Source: Corynebacterium efficiens YS-314 (GTDB lineage Bacteria; Actinomycetota; Actinomycetes; Mycobacteriales; Mycobacteriaceae). From it: a DNA stretch of 64,000 bases. Below the pieces are notes generated by a model. The model saw only the letters and a list, made by a program, of their open reading frames with translations. It was not told the origin of the DNA and ran no database searches. The stretch is taken from NCBI RefSeq assembly GCF_000011305.1, contig NC_004369.1, positions 2,480,001-2,544,000 on the forward strand, written 5' to 3'. Positions 45,928 to 55,697 of this stretch are shown here, one piece after another. How positions within the stretch are numbered: position 1 is the first letter of the stretch; every line of letters begins with the position of its first letter. The position numbers were made by a program, and so were the translations under genes.

Positions 45928-47199
45928 CTACAGCTCCTCCGGGTCATCGACCTGCGGGGACTTGGTCCCGTCGGAGAAGTCGAAATCGGGCAGGATATCC
46001 TCGGGGTCATAGATGGCGACCTTGAAGCCGTTGTCGCGGATACGTCGCAGACCCTCCTTGACCAGGCGGCGCCCCATGGGTCGGAACATCGGCACCCTGG
46101 AGATGTCCAGCACAACCTTCTCACCGGTGAAGTCGTGGTCGGTGACCGTGAACAGGAAATTCTCGGCTGCGGAGAAGTTCATCGCACCCTGCAGCTGGAT
46201 GACCGTGGTATCGCCGCGTTCCTCAATCGCACGTACCGCATGCTGTGTCAACAGTTCGGCGGACATCAGGTGCAGACCCATGTCCTCGGACAAGGCCTTG
46301 AAGATCTCCACACCGCGCACCGGGTTGCCCTGGGAATTCAACCGTGGTGAGAAGGTCGCCAGGCCGAGCTGACCGGGCAGGACACCGACGAGCCCACCGG
46401 AGACACCGGATTTCGCGGGGATGCCCACGGTGGCCAGCCACTGACCGGCCTCGTCGTACATGCCGGCCGAGGCCATCGTGGAGAGTACGAGGCGGGCGAC
46501 CCTGGCGTCGACAAGCTTCTCCCCGGTGAGCGGTTGGGTGCCGCCGGCCGCCAACGTCGCCGTCATCACCGCGAGGTCACGCGCAGTGACCTTCACCGAG
46601 CACTGCAGCGTGTAGCTGAGTACCGCGTCATGGGCATCATCCTCGATGATCCCGTAATTGCGCAGCATGTGGGCGATGGAGAGGTTGCGGTCAGCGCCCT
46701 CGATCTCGGTTTCGCTGAGCTGGCGGTCAATGTTGAGTTCGCGACCGGCCAGCGCGGAGAAATAGGAACGGATCTTCTCCACACGGTCCTCCACCGAGGA
46801 TTCCGACCCGTTGATCAACTGGTTGACCGCTATCGCGCCGGCATTGATCATCGGATTCATCGGCCGGTTGGTACTACCGTCCAGGGACAACTCGTTGAAC
46901 GCCTCACCGGACGGTTCCAACCCCACCGTGGCGAAAACCTTCTCCGGGCCCTGCTCTTGGAGCGCGAGCGCATACGCGAACGGCTTCGAAACCGACTGCA
47001 TGGTGAATTCATGCTCATCATCCCCCGCACCATAGATGTGTCCATCCACCGTGCACATGGCCAGGGCCAGGGGATTCGGGTCGGCATCCTTCAACTGCGG
47101 AATGTACTGTGCCACCTCGCCACTGACATCAGAGCGGACGGATTCCAGGATCTCCTCGAAATACTCGGGGATGGGCATGGTCAGGGGATGGGTGGTCAT
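45928..47199 (-). CDS. glsA: Glutaminase A with C-terminal STAS domain
   Basis: A 423-residue cytosolic glutaminase that converts glutamine to glutamate and ammonia. The beta-lactamase-like catalytic domain covers about residues 10-300, with Ser69-x-x-Lys72 in MQSVSKPFAYA and the RPMNPMINAGAI segment. A STAS/sulfate-transporter-type domain follows (about residues 320-410, with VVLDISRVPMFRPMG). Longer glutaminases with STAS exist in actinobacteria. It is divergent from the LacI gene. The ATG at 47199 lies just after a Shine-Dalgarno-poor stretch. Confidence 0.95.
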   Translation of the reverse strand: MTTHPLTMPIPEYFEEILESVRSDVSGEVAQYIPQLKDADPNPLALAMCTVDGHIYGAGDDEHEFTMQSVSKPFAYALALQEQGPEKVFATVGLEPSGEAFNELSLDGSTNRPMNPMINAGAIAVNQLINGSESSVEDRVEKIRSYFSALAGRELNIDRQLSETEIEGADRNLSIAHMLRNYGIIEDDAHDAVLSYTLQCSVKVTARDLAVMTATLAAGGTQPLTGEKLVDARVARLVLSTMASAGMYDEAGQWLATVGIPAKSGVSGGLVGVLPGQLGLATFSPRLNSQGNPVRGVEIFKALSEDMGLHLMSAELLTQHAVRAIEERGDTTVIQLQGAMNFSAAENFLFTVTDHDFTGEKVVLDISRVPMFRPMGRRLVKEGLRRIRDNGFKVAIYDPEDILPDFDFSDGTKSPQVDDPEEL

Positions 47200-47391
47200 G
47201 ACTGTGTCCTTTGGTGTCCTTCGATATTTTCCAGCGCGTGTTTCTCGGGTGACGCGGGTGGAGCTGGTTGATACAGGCGGTGCCCCGCGCGCGCGTCACC
47301 TCTGCCACCTTACGGAAATCACCAGGATGACACTGTCGCATACCGTCTGTACACCACCCCGGGCGTGAGTCGCGGCGATATACTCAGGGCC

Positions 47392-48534
47392 ATGACACAC
47401 AGGGGTGACGGGGCTCAGTCTGGAACTCAACCGAAGGCCACGATCTACGATGTCGCCCGTGTGGCAGGGGTTTCCCCCTCGACGGTGTCCCGGGTGTTCA
47501 CCCAGCCGGGGCGCGTGAGTTACAAGACGGCGGAGAAGGTCCGCATCGCAGCCCGGCAGGTCGGTTATGGGAATGAGCTGGAAACCGGGGTGGATGCGCG
47601 GCCTGAATCCCGGGGGCTCGGGACACGGCGTACGGGCATCATCGGCATGGTCGCCCCGGATGTCTCCAATCCATTCTTCGTGGAGATCTTCCGCGGGGCC
47701 GAACACGCGGCCGCCGCCCAGGGCATGGTGGTCACCCTGCTCAACGCCAATGAATCCACCTCGCGGGCCCGCACCGCCATCGAGCGGATCACCCCACATG
47801 TGGATGGACTGTTGTTGGTGTCCTCACGGATGGATTCCAGCGAGATCCAGAAGATCGCGCGGGCGGTGCCCACGGTGGTGGTGAGTCGTCCCATCTCCGG
47901 TATCCCGAGCATGATGGTGGACAATTATGACGGCGCGGTCAAGGCCCTGGTGCACCTGGTGGATCAGGGTTGTCGCTCCATCACCTATGTCTCCGGCCCG
48001 CACCGATCCTGGTCGGATTCCACGCGGTGGCGCGGCATTGTCGACGCGGCCACAGCGCTGGGCACCCTGGCCGGTGACCAGGCCGGTAGCGCGTCGCTCC
48101 GGGTCTCGCGGACCGTCACCGTCCAGCCGTCACGCATGCGGCATCTGACCCGCCCGACGGTGCGACAGCTGCCTGCCGACGAGCCCTCCCTGGTCGGTGG
48201 TCGGCGCGCGTTCGGGGAGTGGGCGAAGGAGCCTACCGACGCCGTCATCTGCTTCAACGACATGGTGGCGGTGGGTTTCATCCAGCAGGCCGAGTCGACG
48301 GGGATCCGGGTCCCCGCGGATGTGGCGGTGGTGGGGTTCGACAACACCGAGATCTCCGTCCTGGTCTCCCCCTCGCTGAGCACCGTGGCAGGTCCCCTGA
48401 GGTCGGTGGGGCGGGTCGGCACCGCCAACCTGATCGCCATCATCAACGGCATGAAGGCACCGCTGATGGCCAAACCCCGTGAACTGCCCACCAGGCTCAT
48501 CGTCCGGGAATCCTCATTACGGCTGGACCTCTGA
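47392..48534 (+). CDS. LacI-family regulator of the glucuronide cluster
   Basis: A 380-residue LacI/GalR repressor. The DNA-binding helix-turn-helix is ATIYDVARVAGVSPSTVSRVF (residues about 16-36). The hinge and periplasmic-binding-protein-like effector domain follow (IGMVAPDVSNPFFVEIFRGAE). An ATG at 47392 is chosen over a GTG at 47365. The gene directly precedes uxaC and probably senses glucuronide, glucuronate or fructuronate. The C-terminal domain has an insert (ARGINE-rich TVTVQPSRMRHLTRPTVRQL). Confidence 0.88.
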   Translation: MTHRGDGAQSGTQPKATIYDVARVAGVSPSTVSRVFTQPGRVSYKTAEKVRIAARQVGYGNELETGVDARPESRGLGTRRTGIIGMVAPDVSNPFFVEIFRGAEHAAAAQGMVVTLLNANESTSRARTAIERITPHVDGLLLVSSRMDSSEIQKIARAVPTVVVSRPISGIPSMMVDNYDGAVKALVHLVDQGCRSITYVSGPHRSWSDSTRWRGIVDAATALGTLAGDQAGSASLRVSRTVTVQPSRMRHLTRPTVRQLPADEPSLVGGRRAFGEWAKEPTDAVICFNDMVAVGFIQQAESTGIRVPADVAVVGFDNTEISVLVSPSLSTVAGPLRSVGRVGTANLIAIINGMKAPLMAKPRELPTRLIVRESSLRLDL

Positions 48535-48545
48535 TCCACCATTGA

Positions 48546-48571
48546 TGCTGGTTGGATGACCCCAACCAGCA
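48546..48571. promoter_or_regulatory. Perfect 10-base dyad between lacI-type gene and uxaC
   Basis: TGCTGGTTGG-ATGACC-CCAACCAGCA lies 11 bases after the regulator gene and about 100 bases before uxaC. No T-run follows, so it could be an operator or a weak terminator. A GlxR-like half-matching site (AGTGAATTACCTCATG, 48577-48592) follows directly; only one arm agrees well with TGTGA-N6-TCACA. Confidence 0.45.
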
Positions 48572-48674
48572 GATGTAGTGAATTACCTCATGAACGGGCG
48601 ATATCTGCATCTGGGCCACTGAAACTTTTGGCAACTAATTGAGTACGGTCTCCGAACAGACCCAAAATGGTCAT

Positions 48675-50084
48675 ATGAGTACTTCACACGCTGCCCACCC
48701 GGACAGGCTCCTGCCTGCAGATCCCGCAACCAGGGATATCGCCCGTCGTCTCCTCACCTATGTTGAGGACCTTCCCATCATCTCCCCCCATGGTCACCTC
48801 GAGGCCTCCATGTTCGTGAAGGATGAGCCCTTCGCGGATCCCACCACCCTGCTCATCAGCCCGGACCACTACCTGACCCGCGTGCTGCATTCGGCCGGGG
48901 TTGACCTCGCCGATCTGCGCGTCGGTGGCACCGAGGGTAAGACCCCCCGTGAGGCCTGGCGTATCTTCGCCTCCAACTGGGATCTCTACACCGGCACCGC
49001 CACCGGTTACTGGGTGGAGCAGGAGTTCGAGCATGTCTTCGGCATCAACCCGGATCGCCTCAGCGCCGAGAACGCCGATGACATCTACGATGAGCTCTCC
49101 GAGATTCTTGCCCGCCCGGATTTCCGCCCGCGTGCCCTGGCGGAACAGTTCAACCTGGAGATCCTCGCCACCACCGATGATCCCCTCGATGACCTGGCCG
49201 ATCACAAGGCCCTGGCACAGGACCCAACCTTCTCCCCGCGCGTGCTGCCGACCTTCCGCCCGGACGCCTACACCAAGATGTACAACCCGGGCTGGGCGGA
49301 GAAGACCACCAGGCTTATCGACGTCGCCGGTGACGGCAAGGCCGGTTGGGAGGGGTACCTGCAGGCGATGCGCAACCGTCGCCAGTACTTCATCGACCAC
49401 GGCGCCACCTCCGCCGATCACGGCACCCACGACACGGACACCACCCCCCTGTCCCACGAGGATGCCCAGCGGATCCTGGACAAGGGCCTGGCCGGCACCG
49501 CCACCCTGGCGGAGATGCGCGCATTCGAGGCCAACACCACCTACCGGTTCGCGGAGATGTGTCAGGACGATGGTCTGGTCATGACCCTCCACCCCGGTGT
49601 CTACCGCAACCATTCCGCCTCCGCGCAGAAGAAGTTCGGCAACGATATCGGCGCCGACATCCCCTTCCAGCTGGAATACACCCGCGGTCTGCGCCCACTG
49701 CTCTCCGACTTCGGTGAGAACAAGGATTTCCACTTCGTCATGTTCACCATCGACGAGACCGTCTTCTCCCGTGAGGTCGCACCCCTGGCCGGGTACTACC
49801 CAGCCGCCTACGTGGGTGCCCCCTGGTGGTTCATCGACGAGATCGACGCCATGAACCGCTTCCGGTCCCTGACCACCGGCACCACCGGGTTCTCCCGTTA
49901 CTCCGGGTTCATCGATGACACCCGCGCCTACTGCTCCATCCCCGCACGTCACAACACCTCCCGACGCGTGGAGGCCAACTACCTGGCACGTCTGGTCGCC
50001 GAGCACCGCATCTCCGAGACCCGTGCCTCCGAGATCATCGTCGACCTGATCGATGCCTCCCCGAGGAGGGTCTTCAAGCTATGA
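48675..50084 (+). CDS. uxaC: Glucuronate isomerase
   Basis: UxaC converts D-glucuronate to D-fructuronate. The 469-residue protein begins with the HxH metal site in ISPHGHLEA, carries RWFRPDA-like sequence as LPTFRPDAYTKMYN, and ends VDLIDASPRRVFK. Its length matches E. coli UxaC (470). The ATG at 48675 (MSTSHAAHPDRLL) is favoured over the TTG at 48639. Its stop overlaps the start of uxuB (ATGA). Confidence 0.95.
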   Translation: MSTSHAAHPDRLLPADPATRDIARRLLTYVEDLPIISPHGHLEASMFVKDEPFADPTTLLISPDHYLTRVLHSAGVDLADLRVGGTEGKTPREAWRIFASNWDLYTGTATGYWVEQEFEHVFGINPDRLSAENADDIYDELSEILARPDFRPRALAEQFNLEILATTDDPLDDLADHKALAQDPTFSPRVLPTFRPDAYTKMYNPGWAEKTTRLIDVAGDGKAGWEGYLQAMRNRRQYFIDHGATSADHGTHDTDTTPLSHEDAQRILDKGLAGTATLAEMRAFEANTTYRFAEMCQDDGLVMTLHPGVYRNHSASAQKKFGNDIGADIPFQLEYTRGLRPLLSDFGENKDFHFVMFTIDETVFSREVAPLAGYYPAAYVGAPWWFIDEIDAMNRFRSLTTGTTGFSRYSGFIDDTRAYCSIPARHNTSRRVEANYLARLVAEHRISETRASEIIVDLIDASPRRVFKL

Positions 50085-51466
50085 GCAAGCCACTGAACCG
50101 CGCCAACGCCGGTGTCACCACCACAGCCCCGGCGCGTCTGGTCCACCTCGGTCTCGGTGCCTTCCACCGTGCCCACCAGGTCTGGTACACCCAGCGTGCC
50201 GAGGCTGATCCGGAGAATCCGGAGTGGGGTTATGCCTCCTTCACCGGTCGTCGCCCCACCATGGCTGATGCCCTGTCCCCGCAGGATGGTCTCTACACCC
50301 TGGTCACCCGCTCCGGTGCGGGGGATTCCCCTGAGCTCATCACCGCGCTGGTGGAGGCCCAGCCCGCCGACAACCTGCACCGTCTGGTGGAGCTCATGGC
50401 CGATCCGCAGGTCGCGGTGGTCACCCTCACCGTCACCGAGGCGGGTTACCACCTCGATGCCGCGGGTGAGCTCGATGCCGATGACCCCGCGGTGCGTGAT
50501 GACATCGCCGCCCTGACCTCCGCCCATGACAATGTGCCTGTCACCGCACTGGTGACCGCGGCGGGCAAGATCATCCACGGTCTGGTTGCGCGGCGCGCGG
50601 CGGGTGTCGGCGGTCTGGCGGTGATGAGCTGCGATAATATCGCCGCCAATGGTGAGACCACCCAGGCCTCCATCCTGGGTATGGCCGACCGGGTCGACTC
50701 CGATCTGGCTGCGTGGATCCGGGAATACGTGAGCTTCCCCTCCACCTCCATCGACCGCATCACCCCGGCCACCGAGGCCACCCTGATCGCCGATGTGGAG
50801 CAGCAGACCGGTTTCCGGGACAGCGCCCCCGTGGTCACCGAGCCGTTTGCCTCCTGGATCATCCAGGGTGCGTTCCCCGCCGGACGTCCGGCCTGGGAGA
50901 ACGCGGGCGTGCAGTTCGTTGATGACATCGATCAGTTCGAGCGTCGCAAGCTGTGGCTGCTCAACGGCTCGCACTCCCTCATGGCCTACTACGGCCAGCT
51001 CAGGGGGCATGCCACCGTCGCCGATGCCATCAACGACCCCGACTGCCGGGCACGGGTGGAGGAGCTGTGGGATGAGGCGGCCCGCCACCTCACCGCTGAG
51101 GGGCTGGACATCTCCGGGTATCGGGCCCAACTCATTGAGCGTTTCGAGAACCCCCGCATCGTCCACAACCTCGCCCAGATCGCCATTGACGGCGGCACCA
51201 AGCAGCGCATGCGTGCCGTGCCGATCCTCAAGGCAGAACTCGCGTCGGGCCGCAGTGGCACCGGTGCTGCATTCTCCATCGCCGCCTGGATCGCCTTCGT
51301 CCTCGGCGTGGAGGATGTCAACGACACCCGCGCCGTGGAGATCGCCACCGCCAAGGCTGCCGCTGACCCGGTGCAGGCCCTGGTTGCCGTCCTCGATGAG
51401 GAGCTGGCAGCGGACACCGCCACCGTCTCCCTCATCCGCTCCCACATCGCACTGATCCAGGAATAA
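50081..51466 (+). CDS. uxuB: Fructuronate reductase (mannitol dehydrogenase family)
   Basis: A 461-residue long-chain polyol dehydrogenase that reduces fructuronate to mannonate with NADH. It has LVHLGLGAFHRAHQ at the nucleotide-binding N-terminus and the catalytic region KLWLLNGSHSLMAYYG, with the C-terminal HNLAQIAIDGGTKQRMR. The 4-base ATGA overlap with uxaC shows coupled translation and fixes the pathway assignment. Neither mannonate dehydratase (uxuA) nor KDG kinase lies in the window. Confidence 0.94.
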   Translation: MSKPLNRANAGVTTTAPARLVHLGLGAFHRAHQVWYTQRAEADPENPEWGYASFTGRRPTMADALSPQDGLYTLVTRSGAGDSPELITALVEAQPADNLHRLVELMADPQVAVVTLTVTEAGYHLDAAGELDADDPAVRDDIAALTSAHDNVPVTALVTAAGKIIHGLVARRAAGVGGLAVMSCDNIAANGETTQASILGMADRVDSDLAAWIREYVSFPSTSIDRITPATEATLIADVEQQTGFRDSAPVVTEPFASWIIQGAFPAGRPAWENAGVQFVDDIDQFERRKLWLLNGSHSLMAYYGQLRGHATVADAINDPDCRARVEELWDEAARHLTAEGLDISGYRAQLIERFENPRIVHNLAQIAIDGGTKQRMRAVPILKAELASGRSGTGAAFSIAAWIAFVLGVEDVNDTRAVEIATAKAAADPVQALVAVLDEELAADTATVSLIRSHIALIQE

Positions 51467-51477
51467 GCCCACTCATC

Positions 51478-53320
51478 ATGCTCGCCCCACAGCTCACTCC
51501 GACCCGGACTGTCATCTCCCTGGATGGCATGTGGCGTTTCCGGGTGGACTGGAACAATGACGGAATCGACCCCGGATGGCAGAACTCCCGTCTGGATACA
51601 CGCCACGAGATGGCGGTGCCCGCCTCCGTCAATGATGTCTTCGCCGACGAGGCGGTCCGTAACCACGTTGGTTGTTATTTCTACCAGCGTGATGTCCAGA
51701 TCCCGGTGGAGTGGGTTGACCGGCAGATCGTGGTGAGGTTCGGGTCCGTGACCCCTCACGCGGTGGTCTTCGCCGGCGGGACCGAGATCGCCCGGTTCAA
51801 GGGCGGGTACATGCCGTTTGAGGCAGATCTCACCGCCCACGCCACCCCGGGCGGGACGGTGCGCCTGACCGTGGTGGTGGACAACCGCCTGGATTACACC
51901 TGCATCCCGCCGGGGCGCATCAACGTCCTCGGTGATGGCCGCAGGGAGCAGGAGTACCTGCATGACTTCTACAACTACTCAGGCATCCACCGGTCGGTGC
52001 ATCTGATCAGCCGTCCCCGGACGCATGTCTCCGATGTCACCATCACCACGGATTTCACTGCTAATGATGCTGGCACCACCGGTAGCGTCAACTGGGACAT
52101 CACCACCGAGGGCGAGCCAGCCGACTGCTCAGTCACCATCATCGACCAGCGCACCGACGAACCGGTGGCCTCCGGTTCCGGTCGCGTGGGTTCCGCCACC
52201 ATCCCCGACGTCAACCTCTGGACACCGGGTGTCGGAGGCCTCTACGACCTGGAGATCCGTCTCACCGGGCCGGATGGAACGCTGATCGACCTCTACCGCC
52301 AGCACTTCGGTGTCCGCACCGTCGAGGTCGCCCACAACCAGTTCCTCATCAACGGCCACCCCTTCTACTTCACCGGCTTCGGCATGCATGAGGATCATGA
52401 GACCGTGGGCAAGGGCCATGTCGATGCGCATGTCCTCCAGGACATGGAACTGCTCAGCTGGATCGGCGCGAACTCCCTGCGCACCTCGCACTACCCCTAC
52501 TCCGAACAGTGGATGGACTACTGCGACCGTCAGGGCATCGTCGTCATCGATGAGACCCCGGCGGTGGGGCTCAACCTCGGTGTGGCCGGGGGCATCCTCG
52601 GTGGTACCGAAGTCCCCTCCACCTTCGGCCCCGACACCCTCAACCATGAGACCCAGGCCCAGCACAAACTAGAGATCGAACGTCTCATCTCCCGTGACAA
52701 GAACCGCCCGTCGGTGGTTCTCTGGTCCATCGCCAACGAGCCGGAGTCTCAGACGGACGCCTCCCGTGACTACTTCGCCCCACTCGCGCAGGCAGCCCGC
52801 GACGCGGATCCCACCCGGCCCGTCGGATTCGTCAACGTCATGCTCGCCCCCCTATGACCGGGACAAGATCACCGACCTGTTCGATGTCATCATGCTCAAC
52901 CGCTACTACGGCTGGTACTTCCAGACCGGGGACCTCGCCAACGCCGAGCGCGAGATGCGCGCCGAGGTCGAAGGTTGGATCACCACACACCCCGGCAAGC
53001 CGATCATCTTCACCGAGTTCGGCGCCGACACCGTCGCCGGCCTCCACTCGATCTACGACCAGCCGTGGACCGAGGATTTCCAGGTGGCCTACCACCGGAT
53101 GAACCCCCGGGTCTTCGATGCCTATGACGAGATCATCGGTGAGCAGATGTGGAATTTCGCCGACTTCCAGACGAAGTTCGGGATCGTGCGTGTGGATGGC
53201 AACAAGAAGGGTGCCTTCACCCGTGACCGTCGCCCCAAGGCGGTAGCCCGCTATCTCCGGGAACGCTGGACCAATCTTGACGCCGCGGCCTATGGACGCC
53301 GCGAGCCGAAACAGAACTAA
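51478..53320 (+). pseudogene. uidA: Beta-glucuronidase gene with a +1 frameshift in a C6 tract
   Basis: The two halves join into a 613-residue GH2 beta-glucuronidase (E. coli enzyme 603). Positions 51478-52857 encode the sugar-binding and immunoglobulin-like domains and the start of the barrel, with the acid/base Glu in SIANEPES. At 52847-52852 a run of six C puts the frame out by one base and ends the chain at a TGA. The rest (to 53320) continues with DLFDVIMLNRYYGWY, the nucleophile in FTEFGADT, and GNKKG, which selects the uronic acid. Acid/base and nucleophile are thus on separate frames, and neither fragment alone can be active. One C fewer restores the frame. Confidence 0.85.
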
Positions 53321-53359
53321 ATACTCCCCCTATCATGGTTTTCTTACAAAGGAGCAACC

Positions 53360-55464
53360 GTGTCCACTAAAACCTCGTCACCGGTCAAGGCCGGCAAACC
53401 CGGCCAGGGTCAGATGCCCGGCCACCGGGTTCTGACCTATTCCTTCGGTGATGTAGCCAACAACTTCTCGTTCATGATGACCTCGATGTTCCTCATGGTC
53501 TACATGACCGACATCGTTGGCCTCTCCGCCGGTGTCGCCGGCGCCATCTACGGCATCACCAAGATCTGGGCCGGTTGCGCCGACCTGATCGCCGGCAACA
53601 CCGTCGACAGGACCAATTCCCGGTGGGGTCGCCTGCGTCCCTACCTCCTCTTCGGCCCGGCTCCCCTGGCCATCGTCTTCGTGGCTCTGTTCTCCACCCC
53701 GGCGAACATGAGCATGACGGCGACGATCGCCTGGATCTTCATCTTCGATGCCCTGTACCAGCTGGCCTATTCCTTCATCAACATCCCCTACGGCTCCCTG
53801 GCCTCGTCGATGACTCAGGATCCAGTTGACCGTTCCAAGCTGTCCGGTTCCCGCGCCATCGCCTCCGCACTGGCGTCGGTTGCCCTGGCCTGGGTTGTCT
53901 CCCCGCAGTTCCAGGACACCGAGGCTGATGGTATCCGCCTGAAGTTCACGATCACCTGTATCATCCTCGCGGTCATCCTGTATCTGATCTGCTTCGCCAA
54001 TTCCCGTGAGGTCGTCCCGCGTGCGGCGGGGTCCATCTCCTTCAAGCAGACCTTCACCATGCTGAAGCAGAACCGTCCGCTGCAGATCCTGCTGCTCGTG
54101 GCCCTGTTGTTCCTGACCGCGAACTTCGTCTTCAATGCGGTGGCACTGTGTACTACGTCCGTGCGATCACGGGTAACGCAGCCTACTTCGTCTTCCTGCA
54201 GCTGGCCCAGACCGGCGGTACCATCCTGTTCGCCTCCTTCGCCCCGACTATCACGCGTCGATACGGCAAACGCACCGGTTATATGCTGGCCGCCCTACTC
54301 GCCGTAGTCGGTTACGGCCTGGTCTTCTTCATCCCCGGTGGCACCCTCTCCTTCGCCCTGATTGCCTCGTTCTTCGTCGGCCTGGGTGTGGGTGGCTCCA
54401 ACGCCATGATGTTCTCCATGCAGGCCGACACCGTCGACTACGGCGAGTGGGTCTCCGGGATCCGTTCCGAGGGTGGCTCCTATTCCATCCTCTCCTTCAC
54501 CCGCAAGATCGGACAGGGTGTCGGTGGCTGGGTCGGTGGCGCGGTCATCGGCGCCTACGGTTACGTCGCCGGTGCTGAGATCGTCGACGGTGACCAGATC
54601 TCCCTGGGCCTGCGCGTGGCCACCGGTGCTGTCCCCGCCCTCCTGGCGATCATCGCCCTGGCTGCCGCCTTCTTCTACCGTCTCGATGGTGACACCCACA
54701 TGAAGGTGGTGGATGACCTGACGCAGCGTCGCACGCAGTCCTCCATCGCGTCCGCCAAGGGCGTCGACGCCGAGCTCACCAGGCTCGGTGAGGCTGGTGC
54801 GGGTGATGGTAGCACCACCCTGATGCGCAAACCCGGTCTGCCCAACCCACCGATCGTGACCCTGTTCGGTCAGCGTGGTTCCGGTGCCACCGATATCGGT
54901 CCGCTGGTGGCGGAACTGCTCGGAGTGAAGTACATCGACCAGAAGTTCTCCTCCAAGGAACTCGCGCAGGTGGACAAGAGCACCCTGCTGTCCGACTCCG
55001 CCTTCGACCGATTCCTGCGTGGCCTCTCCGGTGCGGGTGGTCAGGGCACCGAACTGGGTGCCGCCATGGAATCCGCCTCCAACCGGGAGATGGCCACCGC
55101 CAACACCGCCGAGGTCCTGGCGGATGTGGAAGACGGCGGTGTCATCCTGGGACGCAATGGCGCACTGGTGCTGGGGCCGGTCGTCGGCACGCTGCACGTG
55201 CGTCTGGTCGCACCGATGGACAAGCGCATCGAACGCGTCATGCAGAAGGCCGGCCTGTCCGCCTCCGCGGCTGCGGAACAGTGTGAGATCGAGGACCGCC
55301 TCCGCGCCGAGATGAGTCTCAAGCTCTACAAGTGGGACCCGAACGAGGATGAGGACTACGACCTGACGATCAACACCGCCTCGATCACCTATCAGCAGAT
55401 CGCTGAGTTGATTGCGGATCTCTACCGCTCCAAGTACCCGGACAGCGTGCCCCCATCCAGGTAA
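53360..55464 (+). pseudogene. uidB: GPH-family glucuronide transporter fused to a cytidylate-kinase-like domain, one frameshift
   Basis: The gene starts GTG at 53360, 6 bases after AAAGGAG. The first 450-odd residues form a glycoside-pentoside-hexuronide:cation symporter with the motif NTVDRTNSRWGRLRP. The C-terminal 220 residues form a P-loop domain like cytidylate-kinase-like family PF13189: VTLFGQRGSGATDIG, then VILGRNGALVLG, ending ..DYDLTINTASITYQQIAE. Near 54147 the frame breaks: the first frame ends in unrelated sequence, and the second resumes YYVRAITGNAAYF. One added base (for example TGTAC to TGGTAC) would restore 701 residues. The codon use is even on both sides, so the break is recent or an error. 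Confidence 0.82.
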
Positions 55465-55478
55465 TGCACCGCACCGCT

Positions 55479-55530
55479 CATCCCACCAGCGCGCCCCGTT
55501 TGCACCGCGCGCCGGTGGGATGTTCCCTTT
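55479..55530 (+). terminator. Terminator after the glucuronide transporter gene
   Basis: The stem CATCCCACC / GGTGGGATG (55479-55487 with 55514-55522) is extended by inner GCGCG pairs and followed by TTCCCTTTTCTG. It ends the uxaC-uxuB-uidA-uidB unit. Confidence 0.75.
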
Positions 55531-55622
55531 TCTGCTCCGAGATACCCCGCCCCACGGATCCGATGTGAGTAATCACACCGCGACAACTGCGCGGTGATCC
55601 TACTTTCCCCCGCCAAACGCGA

Positions 55623-55637
55623 TATGATATTACCATT
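55623..55637. promoter_or_regulatory. GntR1/GntR2-type operator upstream of gntK
   Basis: TATGATATTACCATT agrees with the C. glutamicum GntR1/2 site (TATGATA-N-TACCAAT) except near the end. It lies 61 bases upstream of the gntK start. The repressors release gluconate-using genes in the presence of gluconate. Confidence 0.65.
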
Positions 55638-55697
55638 AACTCCGGCGTCTCGCCCCCGCACCCCTGAGAGGGTTGCACTGAGAAAGGAACTGTCACG

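Noticed and set aside
47365..47391. Upstream GTG start for the LacI-type regulator
   Set aside because: It adds nine residues with no family support and has no ribosome site; the ATG at 47392 is preferred.
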